Of a stretch of 49,576 nt of DNA, positions 10,184 through 21,338 are shown in pieces. Within the stretch, counting starts at the first letter, position 1. Every line of letters begins with the position of its first letter. The notes under the pieces are model-generated. The model made no database searches, had not been told where the DNA came from, and saw only the letters and a program-made list of their open reading frames with translations. Source of the DNA: Chara braunii (taxonomy: Eukaryota > Streptophyta > Charophyceae > Charales > Characeae); contig BFEA01000508.1 in the NCBI GenBank assembly GCA_003427395.1, positions 768,312-817,887 on the forward strand, read 5' to 3'. The position numbers and the translations under genes are program-made.

Positions 10184-13181
10184 AGAAGAAGAGGGGGCTT
10201 ACCTCAAAAGAGCCGAACGTTGAGCTGCGTACTGACCAGCTCCGGGTAAGCCAACTCTGGTGAACAGAACTGGTTATGTGGGATGGATCAGAAGTCGAGC
10301 TACGACGCCAAGCTGTGCTGACCCGGTGTATGGAGAGGCATTGGAGGGTGTGTATCTACCCATCCATACTCATTGGGGACATTTTGGAGATGCTGATTGC
10401 AGGCCGGCACCCCAAACCTGCTGACAGTTCGTTGAACCTGGCCATGCTCAAGGCTAGGTGCATTCACATAAGCAAGGGACTGCAGAGAAAAAGGTGGGAA
10501 AGACGTTGCTGTTGTATGCTTGCCATCGTAATCATGCCGACCGTTTTCATACTGGCCAGCATGACCGTTATCGTTCTCATCGGCGTCGTCATGGGAGCCG
10601 CCTTTGTGGCTGCCATTCAGGGTCCTTGCCCCACGATCTAGCTGTTCCCCGATTTTGGGTGAGGTTGGCTGCGTTAAGAACCAAGTGCATCAGTATATCC
10701 GGAGAGGGAGGAAGCGAGGAACAAGAAGGACGGCGGCTGCGTACCCTGATGGGAAGGATGTTGCTGGTTGGCTAGCGTGAAGACTGCGGCCGTTAATTCA
10801 GTTGGCTGGTGTCGACTTCAGGATGCTGGCAGCTGAGACGGAGGAGCTGCGGCGGATTTTTGAATTGGCACCTCTAAGCACCGGTGTGGTGACCAGGCGT
10901 CTGGGTACTGATTACCTTGAGGAAACTGACTGTTGTTTACCATCTAAAGTAAGCTGCTGATGAACCCTTGGGAAGACTGTGGCTGTGACCAGCTGGCTTG
11001 ACTGCTGCTGCCACTACGGGGTGGCTTGTAACTGAACCAGCAGCCGTGACGTTGTGCAGCCCTGGCTGGTTTTAGGAACAGTGGATAGCGGCTGCTGTAA
11101 CACGGGGAAACTCACCAGGTCCGGACGTAGCAAGGGTTGACAGATTGAGGACCCTTTCTTGATTCTATGGGTGGCGGTGCTCGTTGCTATTTCTACTTTT
11201 GGGTACCTCCGCCTTGAATTGTAAGAGGGTGCTGGAGAGAGTGGAAAAAACGAAGTAGAAAAGGGGCTGGGGGCAGATAGAGTGGCCACGAGCGAACGGG
11301 GATGAGTAAAGAGGGAGAGAGAAGGTAAGTAAGGGGGGACACTGGTGTGTGTGTGAGAAGAGGGGGCGGCCACGTAGTTACCTACAGTTAGGAGTGAAAC
11401 CGTGACAGGGGGAACCGTACCTAGCCGGTCTGTGGCTGGAATTTTTTTTGTGTTGTGCTAAAAAAGCGAGTCGGTCACAACTTCTACCTTTATTTTTACT
11501 CCAATTAGTTTTTTCCCCTGGAGTCACGACCTGCCTTGTCCCAGGTAGGTCTTCCCTCCACCCTGCCTCCCGCTCACGATCTTCATTCCCCGGGCTACTT
11601 AGTGAACTGAACGTGGTGGGTGACCAGGACGCAACTGTTGGATGTACAGGGGGACGTGTTCTGGCCCTTAACAAATGCCCTCGTCTCTCTTCTTCGCAAG
11701 AGTCCAGCCTGGACGTAGTAGGCAGGTTCAGTCTATATGCCCCGAGTCTGGGGTTTGGGCAGATTATATACTTGATGCGAGTCCAACATATGGGTGGCGG
11801 CGAAGTTTTGAGCTGTGAAAGCACTAGGCTGTTGTTAAGCCGACCCTCGATAGGCCTGCGGCAGTGCTGTAGTCAAGGTCGATCGTATTGCTGAGTATTT
11901 CGGATAGCGATGCTGCAGTTGGTGACCAGCTGAGAAGACGGAGTTCTAGTGTGTTGGCACGACAGTTGCTGCCCCTGCTATTATACGACGTTGCCTGGTC
12001 ATGCACCCCACATTTTGTTCTGGTCTCCCGAGCTATGCTGGGCGCCTGCTGCCATGCACCTACTGAGTGTGACACCATACCCCTCCGTGCCTTGTGGCGT
12101 ATGCTGTGCGAGCACGGGGCTATTGCATGCAGCGTTGTGCCTGCTGGTGTGTTACTAACTCTCGCTACATATGTTGCTGATGCCAGCCTGAAGTTCGTGA
12201 CTACTGCTAGTATTGGGTAAGGTCAAATTGTGGGTTGCAGCGGACAACTTGGATTACCTTGACGCAGGGAGTGGAGAGGGGATTGGTTGTGGGTTGGACT
12301 TCGCAGTATGGCTGCAGTGGCAACCGGTTGCCGAGGCTGAGACAACCGCTGTGGCCCGCACTAAGACAGGCCGGGATATGCACAACGAGATGCGGCTGGT
12401 GCTGCAGGGCAGCGGTATCCGACAGGTGCTAGCCGCTGATATGGTGGCTGGGTCGTCGTTGTGCTCCCTCAGCGGGTTATGACTGCGGGCTGTACTTTGG
12501 CGGAGCCCTTATTAGACAGTTACAGTGCTCATTTGCAGTGCACCCTGTGGGCTGCTGCTATGCAGGGCATTTTTCTTCATTGTGCGCAGCCGCTGGGCTT
12601 ACGCCATTGCTGGGCTACCAACGGGTTGGCGGAGACTTGTTGCATGCTTGTTGGGAGCTAAGACTAACAACACCGTACGAAGGGACCGTTGCTGCAATAG
12701 TCTTTTCTGCTGCCGCCGCTGCTGCTGGAACAGGTTGCCACAACACACATTTTGTGTGTTGCTGCGCAGTTGAAGACTGTTGCAAGACCACTTTGTGGTA
12801 CACCCAGCACCTAGTACCCGGCTGCACGTTCGCTGGCAGACTTCGCTGTGGTTGTGGACTGTTACACGCTGTTGTGCGGTCGTGACTGGGCTATGAAGAG
12901 GGGTTGTGACGTCGGGAATGAGACTTTGTAAGAGGGGTTCACTGCTATGGTAGTAGAGGTCGCCTGGGGGCTGTTACCTTGAGTTTGGTTGAGGTCGGAG
13001 TGTCCACGGTTGCGTTTCGTTGGCCAACATTGAGGGGCCCTCAGGAGTTGAAGGCTACAAGGCCATCTTGTCGTGAGTTGAGCGCACCCCTCTTGTATCT
13101 GAGAGTCTAGACTTTCTCTCACTGCCTTTCTCAGTCTAAGTCTGGTTCTTTGGTTACGAGAGGAAGGCGGCAGGCGGGGTT

Positions 13182-13305
13182 GCAACCCGTAAGACCGTGC
13201 CAAGGCCTCTTTGGGAGGTTGCCCCACCGATTGCAGGAGCTCTGCAACCCGTAGGACCGCGCCAAGGCCTCTTTGGGAGGTTGCCCCACCGATTGCAGGA
13301 GCTCT
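13182..13305. repeat. 62-bp tandem duplication
   Basis: Two near-identical 62-bp units (13182-13243, 13244-13305) begin GCAACCCGTA. The minus-strand LTR has one related unit near 21640-21700, so the duplication is specific to this LTR. Confidence 0.9.
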
Positions 13306-13579
13306 GCCGGAACCCAGGCGGGGTTCTGGAGGCAGGGAACTTCAGGTATATCCTCGTTAACCTGTGTGATCCCTTCCCCTAAACCTTTATCCTTGGGCTA
13401 TTTGAACACAACTATGTGAGGTCATTACTTCTTACTTTTGTTATGTCTGTCAGGACATGCATCTTGAAAAGTAAATCAACAATATATGAGAGTGCAGATC
13501 CTTTGAGGGAATTCAGACAAAATGAGCAGGGGAGGTGGGATGAAGTTGTATCGCTTGCTTTGACTGGGTCAACCCAAGG

Positions 13580-14855
13580 CTGAGCTCCTCTAAGTTGATG
13601 TGGGCTCAGTGCTGTGTTTTGTTTATGTGTGTTGGGCTAACTGCATGATTTTGAGGGCTGGGCCTATCCTAAGTTGGACGGACCAGTCGCTGTTTTTTTT
13701 GGGGTTTCTAAACAGGAGGATGAGCACCCTAAGTTGGGAGGCCTCAGAATCCTGATGTTTCTTTTGTGGGTTGCTGAAAACAGGACTGGGAACACTCTAA
13801 GCTGCGTGGACTCAGTCCTGTGTATGTTTTCTTCTGAGGGGGACACAGGCATGAGGCTGAGCGTACCCTTAAGTTAGGGCGGCTCAGTCATAAGCCATGA
13901 ACACAAGGGTCAGCTAAAAGTATACAATTTTGATATGTAGTATACGAACCTATATTATTTGGCAGACCGGGCACCCGAAGTTGGGAAAGTCAGTCAGTAA
14001 GTCAGATAGAACAATAAGGGGAAATAAGTGATGAAGAATACAATGAAGGTAACCAGGGCAGGTTGAGCGTACCCTTAAGTTAGGGCGGCTCGGTCCTATG
14101 CTCGTAATAAGACAAAGGATCAGCAAGTTAGTATAAACTTGTTTTATTTTCCCTTCTAAACACGAGGCAGGGTTGGATGTCTCCCTAAGTTGGGTAGGTC
14201 TGATCGCCTGCCTAATAAGAGAGAAACACATAAAGTTTGTGCGTGTATCAATTGTGGTTTTCATATGATTGTCGTTATGGAGGCTAAGCGTACCCTTAAG
14301 TTAGGGCGGCTTGGTCATACGTCGTTGTACCTTGTTCAGGCAGATTCTGTCTTATGTAACTATATTGTTTAAGCCAGCTAGGAGTACCCTTAAGTTAGGG
14401 CGGCCTGGTGATAGACTCTTGTTGTTGGTGTGATGTAGGTTGGACGTACCCTTAAGTTAGGGCGATCTGACCATTCGTCGTTCGTGCTTGTTCTGTAGGT
14501 TGGGTGTACCCTTAAGTTAGGGTGGTCTGACCATTCGTCGTTCGTGCTTATTCTAGGCAGATTAGGCACACCCCTAAGTTGGGGCAGTCTAATCCTATGC
14601 CCTATGTAACTTTGTGTAAAGCTGGCTAGGCATACCCTTAAGTTAGGACAGTCTAGCTTTACGCTTCATGTCGTCAGTTCAAGCAGAAGCCAAGCGTACC
14701 CTTGAGTTAAGGCGGTCTGGTCATATGCTTTATGACTAGAGTTTATCTGGAGTTGGGCATACCCTTAAGTTAGGGCAGTCCAGTTGTGCGTACCTTTACT
14801 TGTTTACATAGGCAGGTTGGACATACCCTTAAGTTAGGGCCTTGTCTGATCCTAT
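13580..14855 (+). repeat. Array of about 17 hairpins with a UAAGUU loop
   Basis: Units recur every ~40-120 bp. The core is usually CCCT-TAAGTT-AGGG, an inner stem with a hexaloop, flanked by a short asymmetric bulge and an outer stem whose sequence varies but still pairs. Outer pairs include CTGAGC/GCTCAG (13580 and 13857), GGACTG/CAGTCC (near 13785), GATTAG/CTAATC (14560-14565 with 14589-14594) and GCTAG/CTAGC (14625-14629 with 14653-14657). Inner stems also vary (CCC/GGG, CCCC/GGGG). This is compensatory change in the primary sequence. Function is unknown. Confidence 0.88.
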
Positions 14856-15235
14856 GCCATAAGTAAGGGGGTTATTGAAAGGGAAACAACTGAGTGATTT
14901 AACGAACTACCTGGGCAAATGTATGTGGGATTGTGAGAGATGCATGCTCATGTATGATTGTAGGGTCTCACTTGGGGCGTCTTTTCGATAGGTTAGTTGC
15001 TTTAGATGCTCGCCAAGTGCTGGAGCCATAGGTAGGTCAAGTGGATGTTGGGAGGGAAAACTGGGATGAGGATAGGACTGACCCTGCTAGGGGTTACGCC
15101 CAATGCTAGCCCACGGTCTCAGGTCGTGTTGGCTGTCATTGAGTCTAGATCATCAAGCAGGTGTCAGAAGTTAGTCCCAAGTATAGTTGCTTTGTCTTTC
15201 TGCTTTTTCAGCTTCGTATAAATCTTGGCAGCCTC

Positions 15236-15365
15236 CTGTTCCTACGGGAAGCGCTGCCGAAATTTCTACAAATCTGGAAGAGTTAGTCATTTTTGGGCTC
15301 ATAGGATCTCTGAGAAGGCACTTTTCCTACGGGAAGCGCTGCCGAAATTTCGTAGAATTTAGGGA
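15236..15365 (+). repeat. Two copies of a GCGCTGCCGAAATTTC repeat
   Basis: TCCTACGGGAAGCGCTGCCGAAATTTC-type units occur about 90 bp apart. They correspond to the ~120-bp repeats of the minus-strand LTRs (19576-20100 and 38935-39450, in reverse complement). Confidence 0.8.
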
Positions 15366-15706
15366 ATTAGAATATTTTGCAGTTGTGAGCTACCTTACAG
15401 ATCCAGCCTGATTAGAGGAGATACTCAGTAACTTGGTACTAGTAGAGGAGCTAGGATGCGACTAGGGGAATGTTCTTCCCTTGGCACAGGTATAAGTAGT
15501 ACTTTCCTTTGGCCTGTACTGTGATGCAGGTTTCCGTGTTATCATCTGAAGGCTTGATCTAATCAAGCTATTTCGTCAAAAGGATTACTCTTCTGTTATC
15601 GCTGATAACAGGTCGGTTGCCGATTCGTCGGCCTACGACTCGACCCCAATTCACCCTCAATACTCAGCCTAAAAAGGCTTTAGCCCTAGTGATTTTATCT
15701 GTTTTA

Positions 15707-16071
15707 NNNNNNNNNNNNNNNNNNNNNNNNNNNNNNNNNNNNNNNNNNNNNNNNNNNNNNNNNNNNNNNNNNNNNNNNNNNNNNNNNNNNNNNNNNNNNN
15801 NNNNNNNNNNNNNNNNNNNNNNNNNNNNNNNNNNNNNNNNNNNNNNNNNNNNNNNNNNNNNNNNNNNNNNNNNNNNNNNNNNNNNNNNNNNNNNNNNNNN
15901 NNNNNNNNNNNNNNNNNNNNNNNNNNNNNNNNNNNNNNNNNNNNNNNNNNNNNNNNNNNNNNNNNNNNNNNNNNNNNNNNNNNNNNNNNNNNNNNNNNNN
16001 NNNNNNNNNNNNNNNNNNNNNNNNNNNNNNNNNNNNNNNNNNNNNNNNNNNNNNNNNNNNNNNNNNNNNNN
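15707..16071. other. Assembly gap
   Basis: 365 consecutive Ns. By collinearity the missing sequence should resemble part of 18000-19190 in reverse complement. Real length is unknown. Confidence 1.
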
Positions 16072-16273
16072 ATCTAAGTAGGCGTACGCTTGGATGACCC
16101 CCATAGGGTTAGTCCCGGCGGTGCCTCTTCTAATTATATTAAGAGTGTTTGTTTTTTTTCCCTTGTTGAAAATCTATTTTGGTGGAACGATACAGTTCCG
16201 GGCGGAAGGGTTAGCGTGTCGCTGGTGATGCGCTAGACAACTCACCACCGCTCCAAATTCCTTCCTGCCCTAG

Positions 16274-16331
16274 GGGCCGTCTTACCCCGCACCCTTTGGG
16301 ACACCTCAGGGTGCAGAAGACGGAAAGGCCC
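16274..16331 (+). other. Two-tier long hairpin near the solo LTR 3' region
   Basis: CCGTCTT (16277-16283) pairs with AAGACGG (16317-16323), and GCACCCT (16289-16295) pairs with AGGGTGC (16308-16314). A GGCCC-type clamp lies outside. Two consecutive 7-bp helices make a stable structure about 160 nt upstream of a TATA-like site. Confidence 0.6.
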
Positions 16332-16492
16332 TCAGGTTGATTTTGCGCCCACTAAAGGGTTACCCCCCCCCCTTAGCGTGCGCTCCAGCCAACGCCTGAG
16401 CGTCGGGGGCCACCCCATGGCCCAGAATAGGCCATTCGGGTATGGGCACCACATAATGCGCCGTCATCACTTTTATCTGCGTAGGACTGCAT

Positions 16493-16499
16493 TATAAAT
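16493..16499 (+). promoter_or_regulatory. TATA-like element of the solo LTR
   Basis: TATAAAT lies 614 nt before the LTR end. The minus-strand LTR has an AT box about 600 nt before its end (17839-17845). A core promoter is plausible but not shown. Confidence 0.35.
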
Positions 16500-17107
16500 C
16501 GGTATGTGTGGGTCCTACGTTCACGCGATCTTATACTAAACCTCGCGCAAGGCAGTTACCGACTTCCACTGCGTAGAGTTATGGGTCGGATACTGAAGGG
16601 ACTAGGAGTGTTGTTGTGTTGTGGTGTTATTTGTGGAGATTGTTGTGTGTGTGTCTGTATGTTATGCGTGGGTAAGCGTGGGTGTTGTAGTGTAACGGGT
16701 GGGTGTATAGTGCGTCCTAGTCGATCGGCGTCGAATCGTGCCTGGGACTTCAGCCCCCCCAGTACGACGACTCGCGTACGGGTTCGATTCCAGGCGTTCG
16801 ACCACGCGTACCCCCTATGCTACAGCGAACGAGAAACGCCCTCGGCTACGCCACCTCTGCAATTGCATATGAAAAACTTTCGCATGTGGTTCAGTAGCTC
16901 GACAGGGATACGCCCACCTAAGGGATGGTGACAGCTCCCGCAGGTGGAGGTAGCGGTGCCTAGCGTAACTCTGTCCTGTCATAGGGACTCGCGAGAGGTA
17001 CGACTGGCGCACTCGGCCGGAGCGGCAAACGCTCTCCGCGACAAGTCCTGCATGATCCTGCGTGACGTGGCCGGGAGGGTCCCCATGTGGGACCGAAGCG
17101 CTTGACA

Positions 17108-17244
17108 ACGTGAAGTGAGTGCTTGCGACAATGACTATTGGAGTTGCAGCGCTTGTGGTCTGCGCCAAAAAGACATCCTTATTTTTGGGAGGCTCACAAC
17201 ACATGCAGTTTCAACCAGGGCCACCTTTATTTTTTTGGCGGCGT
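17108..17244 (+). mobile_element. LARD 3' LTR, second segment, with right TSD of the solo LTR
   Basis: It starts with ACGT (17108-17111), the right copy of the solo-LTR duplication, then repeats 413-545 of the window. It is cut at 17244 by the minus-strand element. The rest of this LTR (the equivalent of 546-2654) is not found on the far side of that element. Confidence 0.85.
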
Positions 17245-17788
17245 TGTCGAGCGCATCGGTCCGGCACTGCGCGTGGCAGTGCGGGACCATCTCGGCCACG
17301 TCACGCAAGAGTTGGACTAACCTCGCCACGAACACACCAATGGAGCTTCCTTAGGCCGCTCCGACCGAGTGCGCCAGCCATACCTCTCGCGAGCCCCTAC
17401 GACAGGATAGGGCCTACGCGAGGCACAACTTACATCCACCTTACGGGAGTTGTCACCTCCCTTCGGTGGGCGTATCCCCGCCGAGCTACCAGTCCACAAT
17501 ACGAAAGCTTCTCGGTTGCAATAGTAGAGGTGGACCAGCCGAGGGCGTTTCTCGTTCGTTGTAGCATAGGGGGTATGCGCGGTAGCACGCCTATCAGACC
17601 CGCACGCAAACCGACATCCTGGGGGGTTGAAGTCCCAAGCGCGGCTGGTCGTCGGTCGACTAGGATGCATCCCACACACCACGCGCACACCACCTTACGG
17701 ACACAAAAGTAGAACATACGCGCACGCACATACTACACAACACAACACAAACAACGCGACACCGCTCCCAGTCCCTGCAGTAGTCGTC

Positions 17789-18455
17789 CCATAACTTCCC
17801 GACACGGAAATCGGGTAGGCGTCGCGCGCGAGATTCAATATAAAACCGCGCGGACGCAGGGCTACTCATATCCACTCGCAATGCAAGCGTACGCAAGCAG
17901 TCGCAATGATGGCGTACCAGGTAGTACCCATACTCACGCGGTCCTCGTTAATCTCGAGGGTCACGTTTGACACTCAAGTGTCGGCTGACACNCGCCTAGA
18001 GGGTTAATCTCTCGACGCCAGACAACCGCCGTGCGCGGTTGGAGACCACACACCCTCTTCTGCACCCTTATGCAGAGTGGGTGGTATACAGGCCCATGCC
18101 TGTGGTGGTGGTCGTCTCTCGCAGCCCGAGGTGTGAGTCCTCCCCGGGGCCTGGGCGAAAGTCAAGGGGTTTGACTTTGATGGCTGCCACGAACTACAAC
18201 GTCCAACCATAAAAATCTCTAAGAAGCAACAAGACTCACACGGACCCAAGAAGAGGGGATAGGGCATAGGTCTTCTAGCCCTTAAAACAAAAACTCATGG
18301 CTTTGGGACACACTTCCCCTCTATGGGCAGTGCCGGCGGCCTATAATAATCCCAAGCGCTGCGCTGACGTGCAAGCCCGGCGGTCCCATAACTTTCAGAC
18401 GCCGGGGGCGGCGAGGCGTCGCGCGCAGGGCTCTAATATAAAACTGCGCGGCCGC
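17789..18455 (-). promoter_or_regulatory. Duplicated AT-box/GC-rich block in the 3' LTR
   Basis: Two related ~70-bp blocks (17789-17860 and 18381-18455) each contain CATAACTT, a GGCGTCGCGCGC-type run and an AT box (TTTTATA on the minus strand) beside CCGCGCGG or CTGCGCGG. The 5' LTR lacks 52 bp of the first block (the equivalent of 17800-17851), with its junction near 37200. The orientation of the TATA would also allow a plus-strand, antisense, promoter. Confidence 0.4.
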
Positions 18456-19575
18456 AGACCAACCCTATGTTAACCACCGATGCCAATCATATGTGGTAAC
18501 CGCAGCTTAGGCCTCGCGATATTGAGTGGCTGAACGAACTCATCGCGATGGATTATCCCTCACGATATTGAACGACCGAAGGACACGCCGTTCAACCCTC
18601 GCGACGTTTCCACCTCTCAGGTGGAGTATCCTGCTGGCCAAAGTAAGTAGGCTCTACGCGAGGGGAGGCCCCTCCCCTTCAAGGCCTAGGGCTTGGGATG
18701 TCTTGGACAAGGACCTTGAATCCCGGCCTGGGACCAACGCCCGACTAAGAAAGCCCCAAAACGCAAATAGGCAGAAAGGATGGTCTTCCCTGTCCCTCAG
18801 CCCCAACTTCCACGCGATTATTAACACGGCCCTTTGGGCCCCTCGAATACCCATCGTACGTATACCCACGCATACAAGCAAAAGGGGATAGAGTTATGAC
18901 GATCGCTTCTCACAGGCAAAGTGAGACTCCTCACAACCATGTCTATGTATTATGGAATCGCAGGCAGTCCAAATCCAAAATCCGAGCCACAGGACATACC
19001 TGCAACCACACCAAGAACCAAGCGACAAAACACGCACTACACGGAGTCAACCCCAACCATTCTCTATGCTCATACCCCTTTGCTTTAGCCATGCAAGCCC
19101 CAATCGCCGTTCCAACCAACCTCAATTAAAAACTCAGTACCTTTGTCAAATGACCATTCAATAAAAGTCCGGGTGAAACCCTTAACAACCAGTAAAACCA
19201 CCAGGGCTAAAGCCTTTTAGGTTGAGTATGGGGAAGTGAGTTGAAGTTGAGTCGAAGACCGACGAATCGGCAACCAACCTGTTATCAGTGATAACAGAAG
19301 ACGATCCTCCAGGGATCAAGTTGAATCTAGTCCTGATCTTTGAACCAGACACCCCAAAGGACCTGTAACACAAGATAGGTCAAATGCCCAAGCTAAATCA
19401 TCAGCATATGGAGGATGAACCTCCATAGCACATTCTCTCCCAAAGTTATCAGCCAACTAAGTCTAAGTCTACCTCTAAACTAGTGCCCAAAGCAAAGGTA
19501 GACTAATGGCAGAATCTCCCTTATCCAGGGTGGATCGCCAAAATCGCCATCTGTCAAAATATAATCTAACTCCTC

Positions 19576-20100
19576 TAAATCACGGAAATTTCGGCAGCGT
19601 TTCCCGAGGGAATAGTGCCTTTTCAGAATTTATATTAGTCCAATATGAAAGCAGAAATAAACTCCAACTCTGGAAAGTTAAATTTTGTCTAACTCCCTCA
19701 ATTAGTAGAAATTTGGACAGCACTCTCTCTAGAAATGAAGACTTCCCTGATTTATACTAAGTCAGATATGAACTCAAAAGACAACTCGAGTTCGATTTAG
19801 ACATTAGTTTTGCAGAAATTTCGGCAGCACTCCCTTTAGGAAAGTGCGATTTCAAAGTTTATACAAAGCTAAGTCCAAAACCTGAAAACAACTTTGACTT
19901 CTCAAAGTTCAATTTTGTCTAACTTCTTGAATAAGCAAAAATTTTGGCAACACTCCCTTTAGAAAAGAAGACTTTCCAATTCTTACTAAGTCAGATATAG
20001 AGCATAGATAAGTTGAACTTTGACAAGTCAAAAGTTGACTAACTCCTTGGATTTGTAGAGATTTCGGCAGCGCTTCCCGTAGAGAAAGTAGCTTGGCAAG
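19576..20100 (-). repeat. About five ~120-bp degenerate tandem repeats
   Basis: Each unit has an AAATTTCGGCAGC-type core (near 19583, 19710, 19818, 19938, 20060) followed by CTTCCCGTAG-like sequence. They are preceded by TCTAACTCCT-like sequence. The core is close to self-complementary around AGCGCT. Confidence 0.8.
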
Positions 20101-20401
20101 ATTTATACAAGGCCAAGTATAACAAAAGATTCCAGAAAATGCGAGAATCGATCTAAGTAAAAAACTTAGCTCACAAAATGCAGGAATTGACCTAACTCCT
20201 ATCGCTCTAGCATGTGGCGAACCTCCTAAAACAACTACCCGTCAACCTGAAACCCAGACCAAGTAGTAACCTCACTCAGCCACATGCAGGCCAAACCACA
20301 AAGGTAAGTACTCTCACCATCCCCAAGCCAATCTGAGCAAACAATAGTTCATGACCTTTCAGTGAGTTATCCCCTTATACCCAACTTATATAAGGCATAG
20401 G

Positions 20402-21338
20402 TTAGGGCACCTGAACTTACAGAGCGCACCCAACTTAGCCAGGCCTAAACTCAGAATACCTAAACTTATAGAGCGTTCTGACTCGGCCAAGTATACACAA
20501 ACAGAGGGCACAACTACTTCTCTCTTCTTTGGGCATATGACTAGACCACTCTAGTCGCCCTGAACTGTTTAAATAGCCAATTTATATATACTTCTCTAGA
20601 CTTAGTCTTCAAAGGGGGCATAAGGCTGAGCCGCTCAACTCAAAACATTGCTCAGCCTGCCCAAGCTTACCTTCAATTATATCTCTTAGTTTATACTCTC
20701 TTCATTTGTGATAAGCTATAGTCAGGCTACCTAAACTTATAGAGCGGTCTGACCAGCCTGTTCGTAATAACACAGTAGTACAATACAGCCAAGTTATATT
20801 CATTGGATTCCAACATGTGCGAGGCATTGGGTAAGACCACCTAAACTTATAGAGCGGTCTCATCCTCAGCCAAGTTCGTTTCTCTCTGGTCCAATCTGTG
20901 CGAAGCAGTGAGACAGGCTACCTAAACTTATAGAGCGGTCTGTCCCTTGCCAGAATTACTCCCTCAGAACAAAACAAGAGAAGGGTTGAACCATCTAAAC
21001 TTATAGAGCGGTTCGGACCTCCTTGTTCAGAACCAAAGAAACTGAGAGATCCTCAAGCAAAACGAGGCAACCCAAGGTACCTAAGCTTATAGAGCGCCTT
21101 GGTTCCCTGAAAACCACTCGCAGTCAAATCCCCACAAGTCAGAGCAGTCGAGACACCTAAACTTATAGAGCGTCCTGACCCTTCATGCAGTTCACAACAC
21201 CAGGTCTCCCCAAACTTATGGGGACATCCCGGCCTCCAGAGCTTCAGGCTACCTAAACTTATAGAGCGGCCTGAGGCTCCATGCAGCCCAAAAATAAACA
21301 AAGCGCTGGGCTTCCCCAAACTTAAGGGGACCTCCCAT
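20402..21338 (-). repeat. Array of about 11 UAAGUU hairpins in the 3' LTR
   Basis: On the minus strand each unit reads, at its centre, CTA-TAAGTT-TAG or CCCC-(A/T)-TAAGTT-TGGGG. On the plus strand, outer stems pair as TCAGAA/TTCTGA (20451-20481), GTCAG/CTGAC (20721-20753), AGACC/GGTCT (20834-20860), GACAG/CTGTC (20912-20944) and CCAAGG/CCTTGG (21072-21102). Different stems at equivalent places all pair. The loop is UAAGUU in the element's sense, as in the solo LTR. Confidence 0.88.

Larger units (their letters stand above)
7464..17107 (+). mobile_element. Solo LTR of a giant-LTR Ty3/Gypsy subfamily
   Basis: It starts TGTCGGCCCG and ends GCTTGACA, with ACGT on both sides. No PBS or internal region follows, and the host LARD LTR resumes at once. 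It is collinear with the minus-strand element's LTR: tRNA-like segment, U6-like segment, a GCAACCCGTAAGACC-type block, UAAGUU hairpin array, GCTGCCGAAATTTC repeats, a GGTTGCCGATTCGTCGG block, then the terminal segment. Length is about 9.6 kb, including 365 N. I see no supported gene inside. The many open frames lack motifs and lie in repeat or hairpin sequence. Confidence 0.85.

Noticed and set aside
10276-10641. 121-codon frame with a hydrophobic C-terminal segment in the solo LTR
   Set aside because: No partner in the collinear LTRs, no known motif, and it lies in LTR sequence. Hydrophobicity alone is not enough.
13580-14855. CRISPR array
   Set aside because: Units vary in length and repeat sequence, the constant part is a hairpin core within changing stems, and the context is a eukaryotic LTR.
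15617-16104. Long open frames across the N gap
   Set aside because: They consist of unknown bases.
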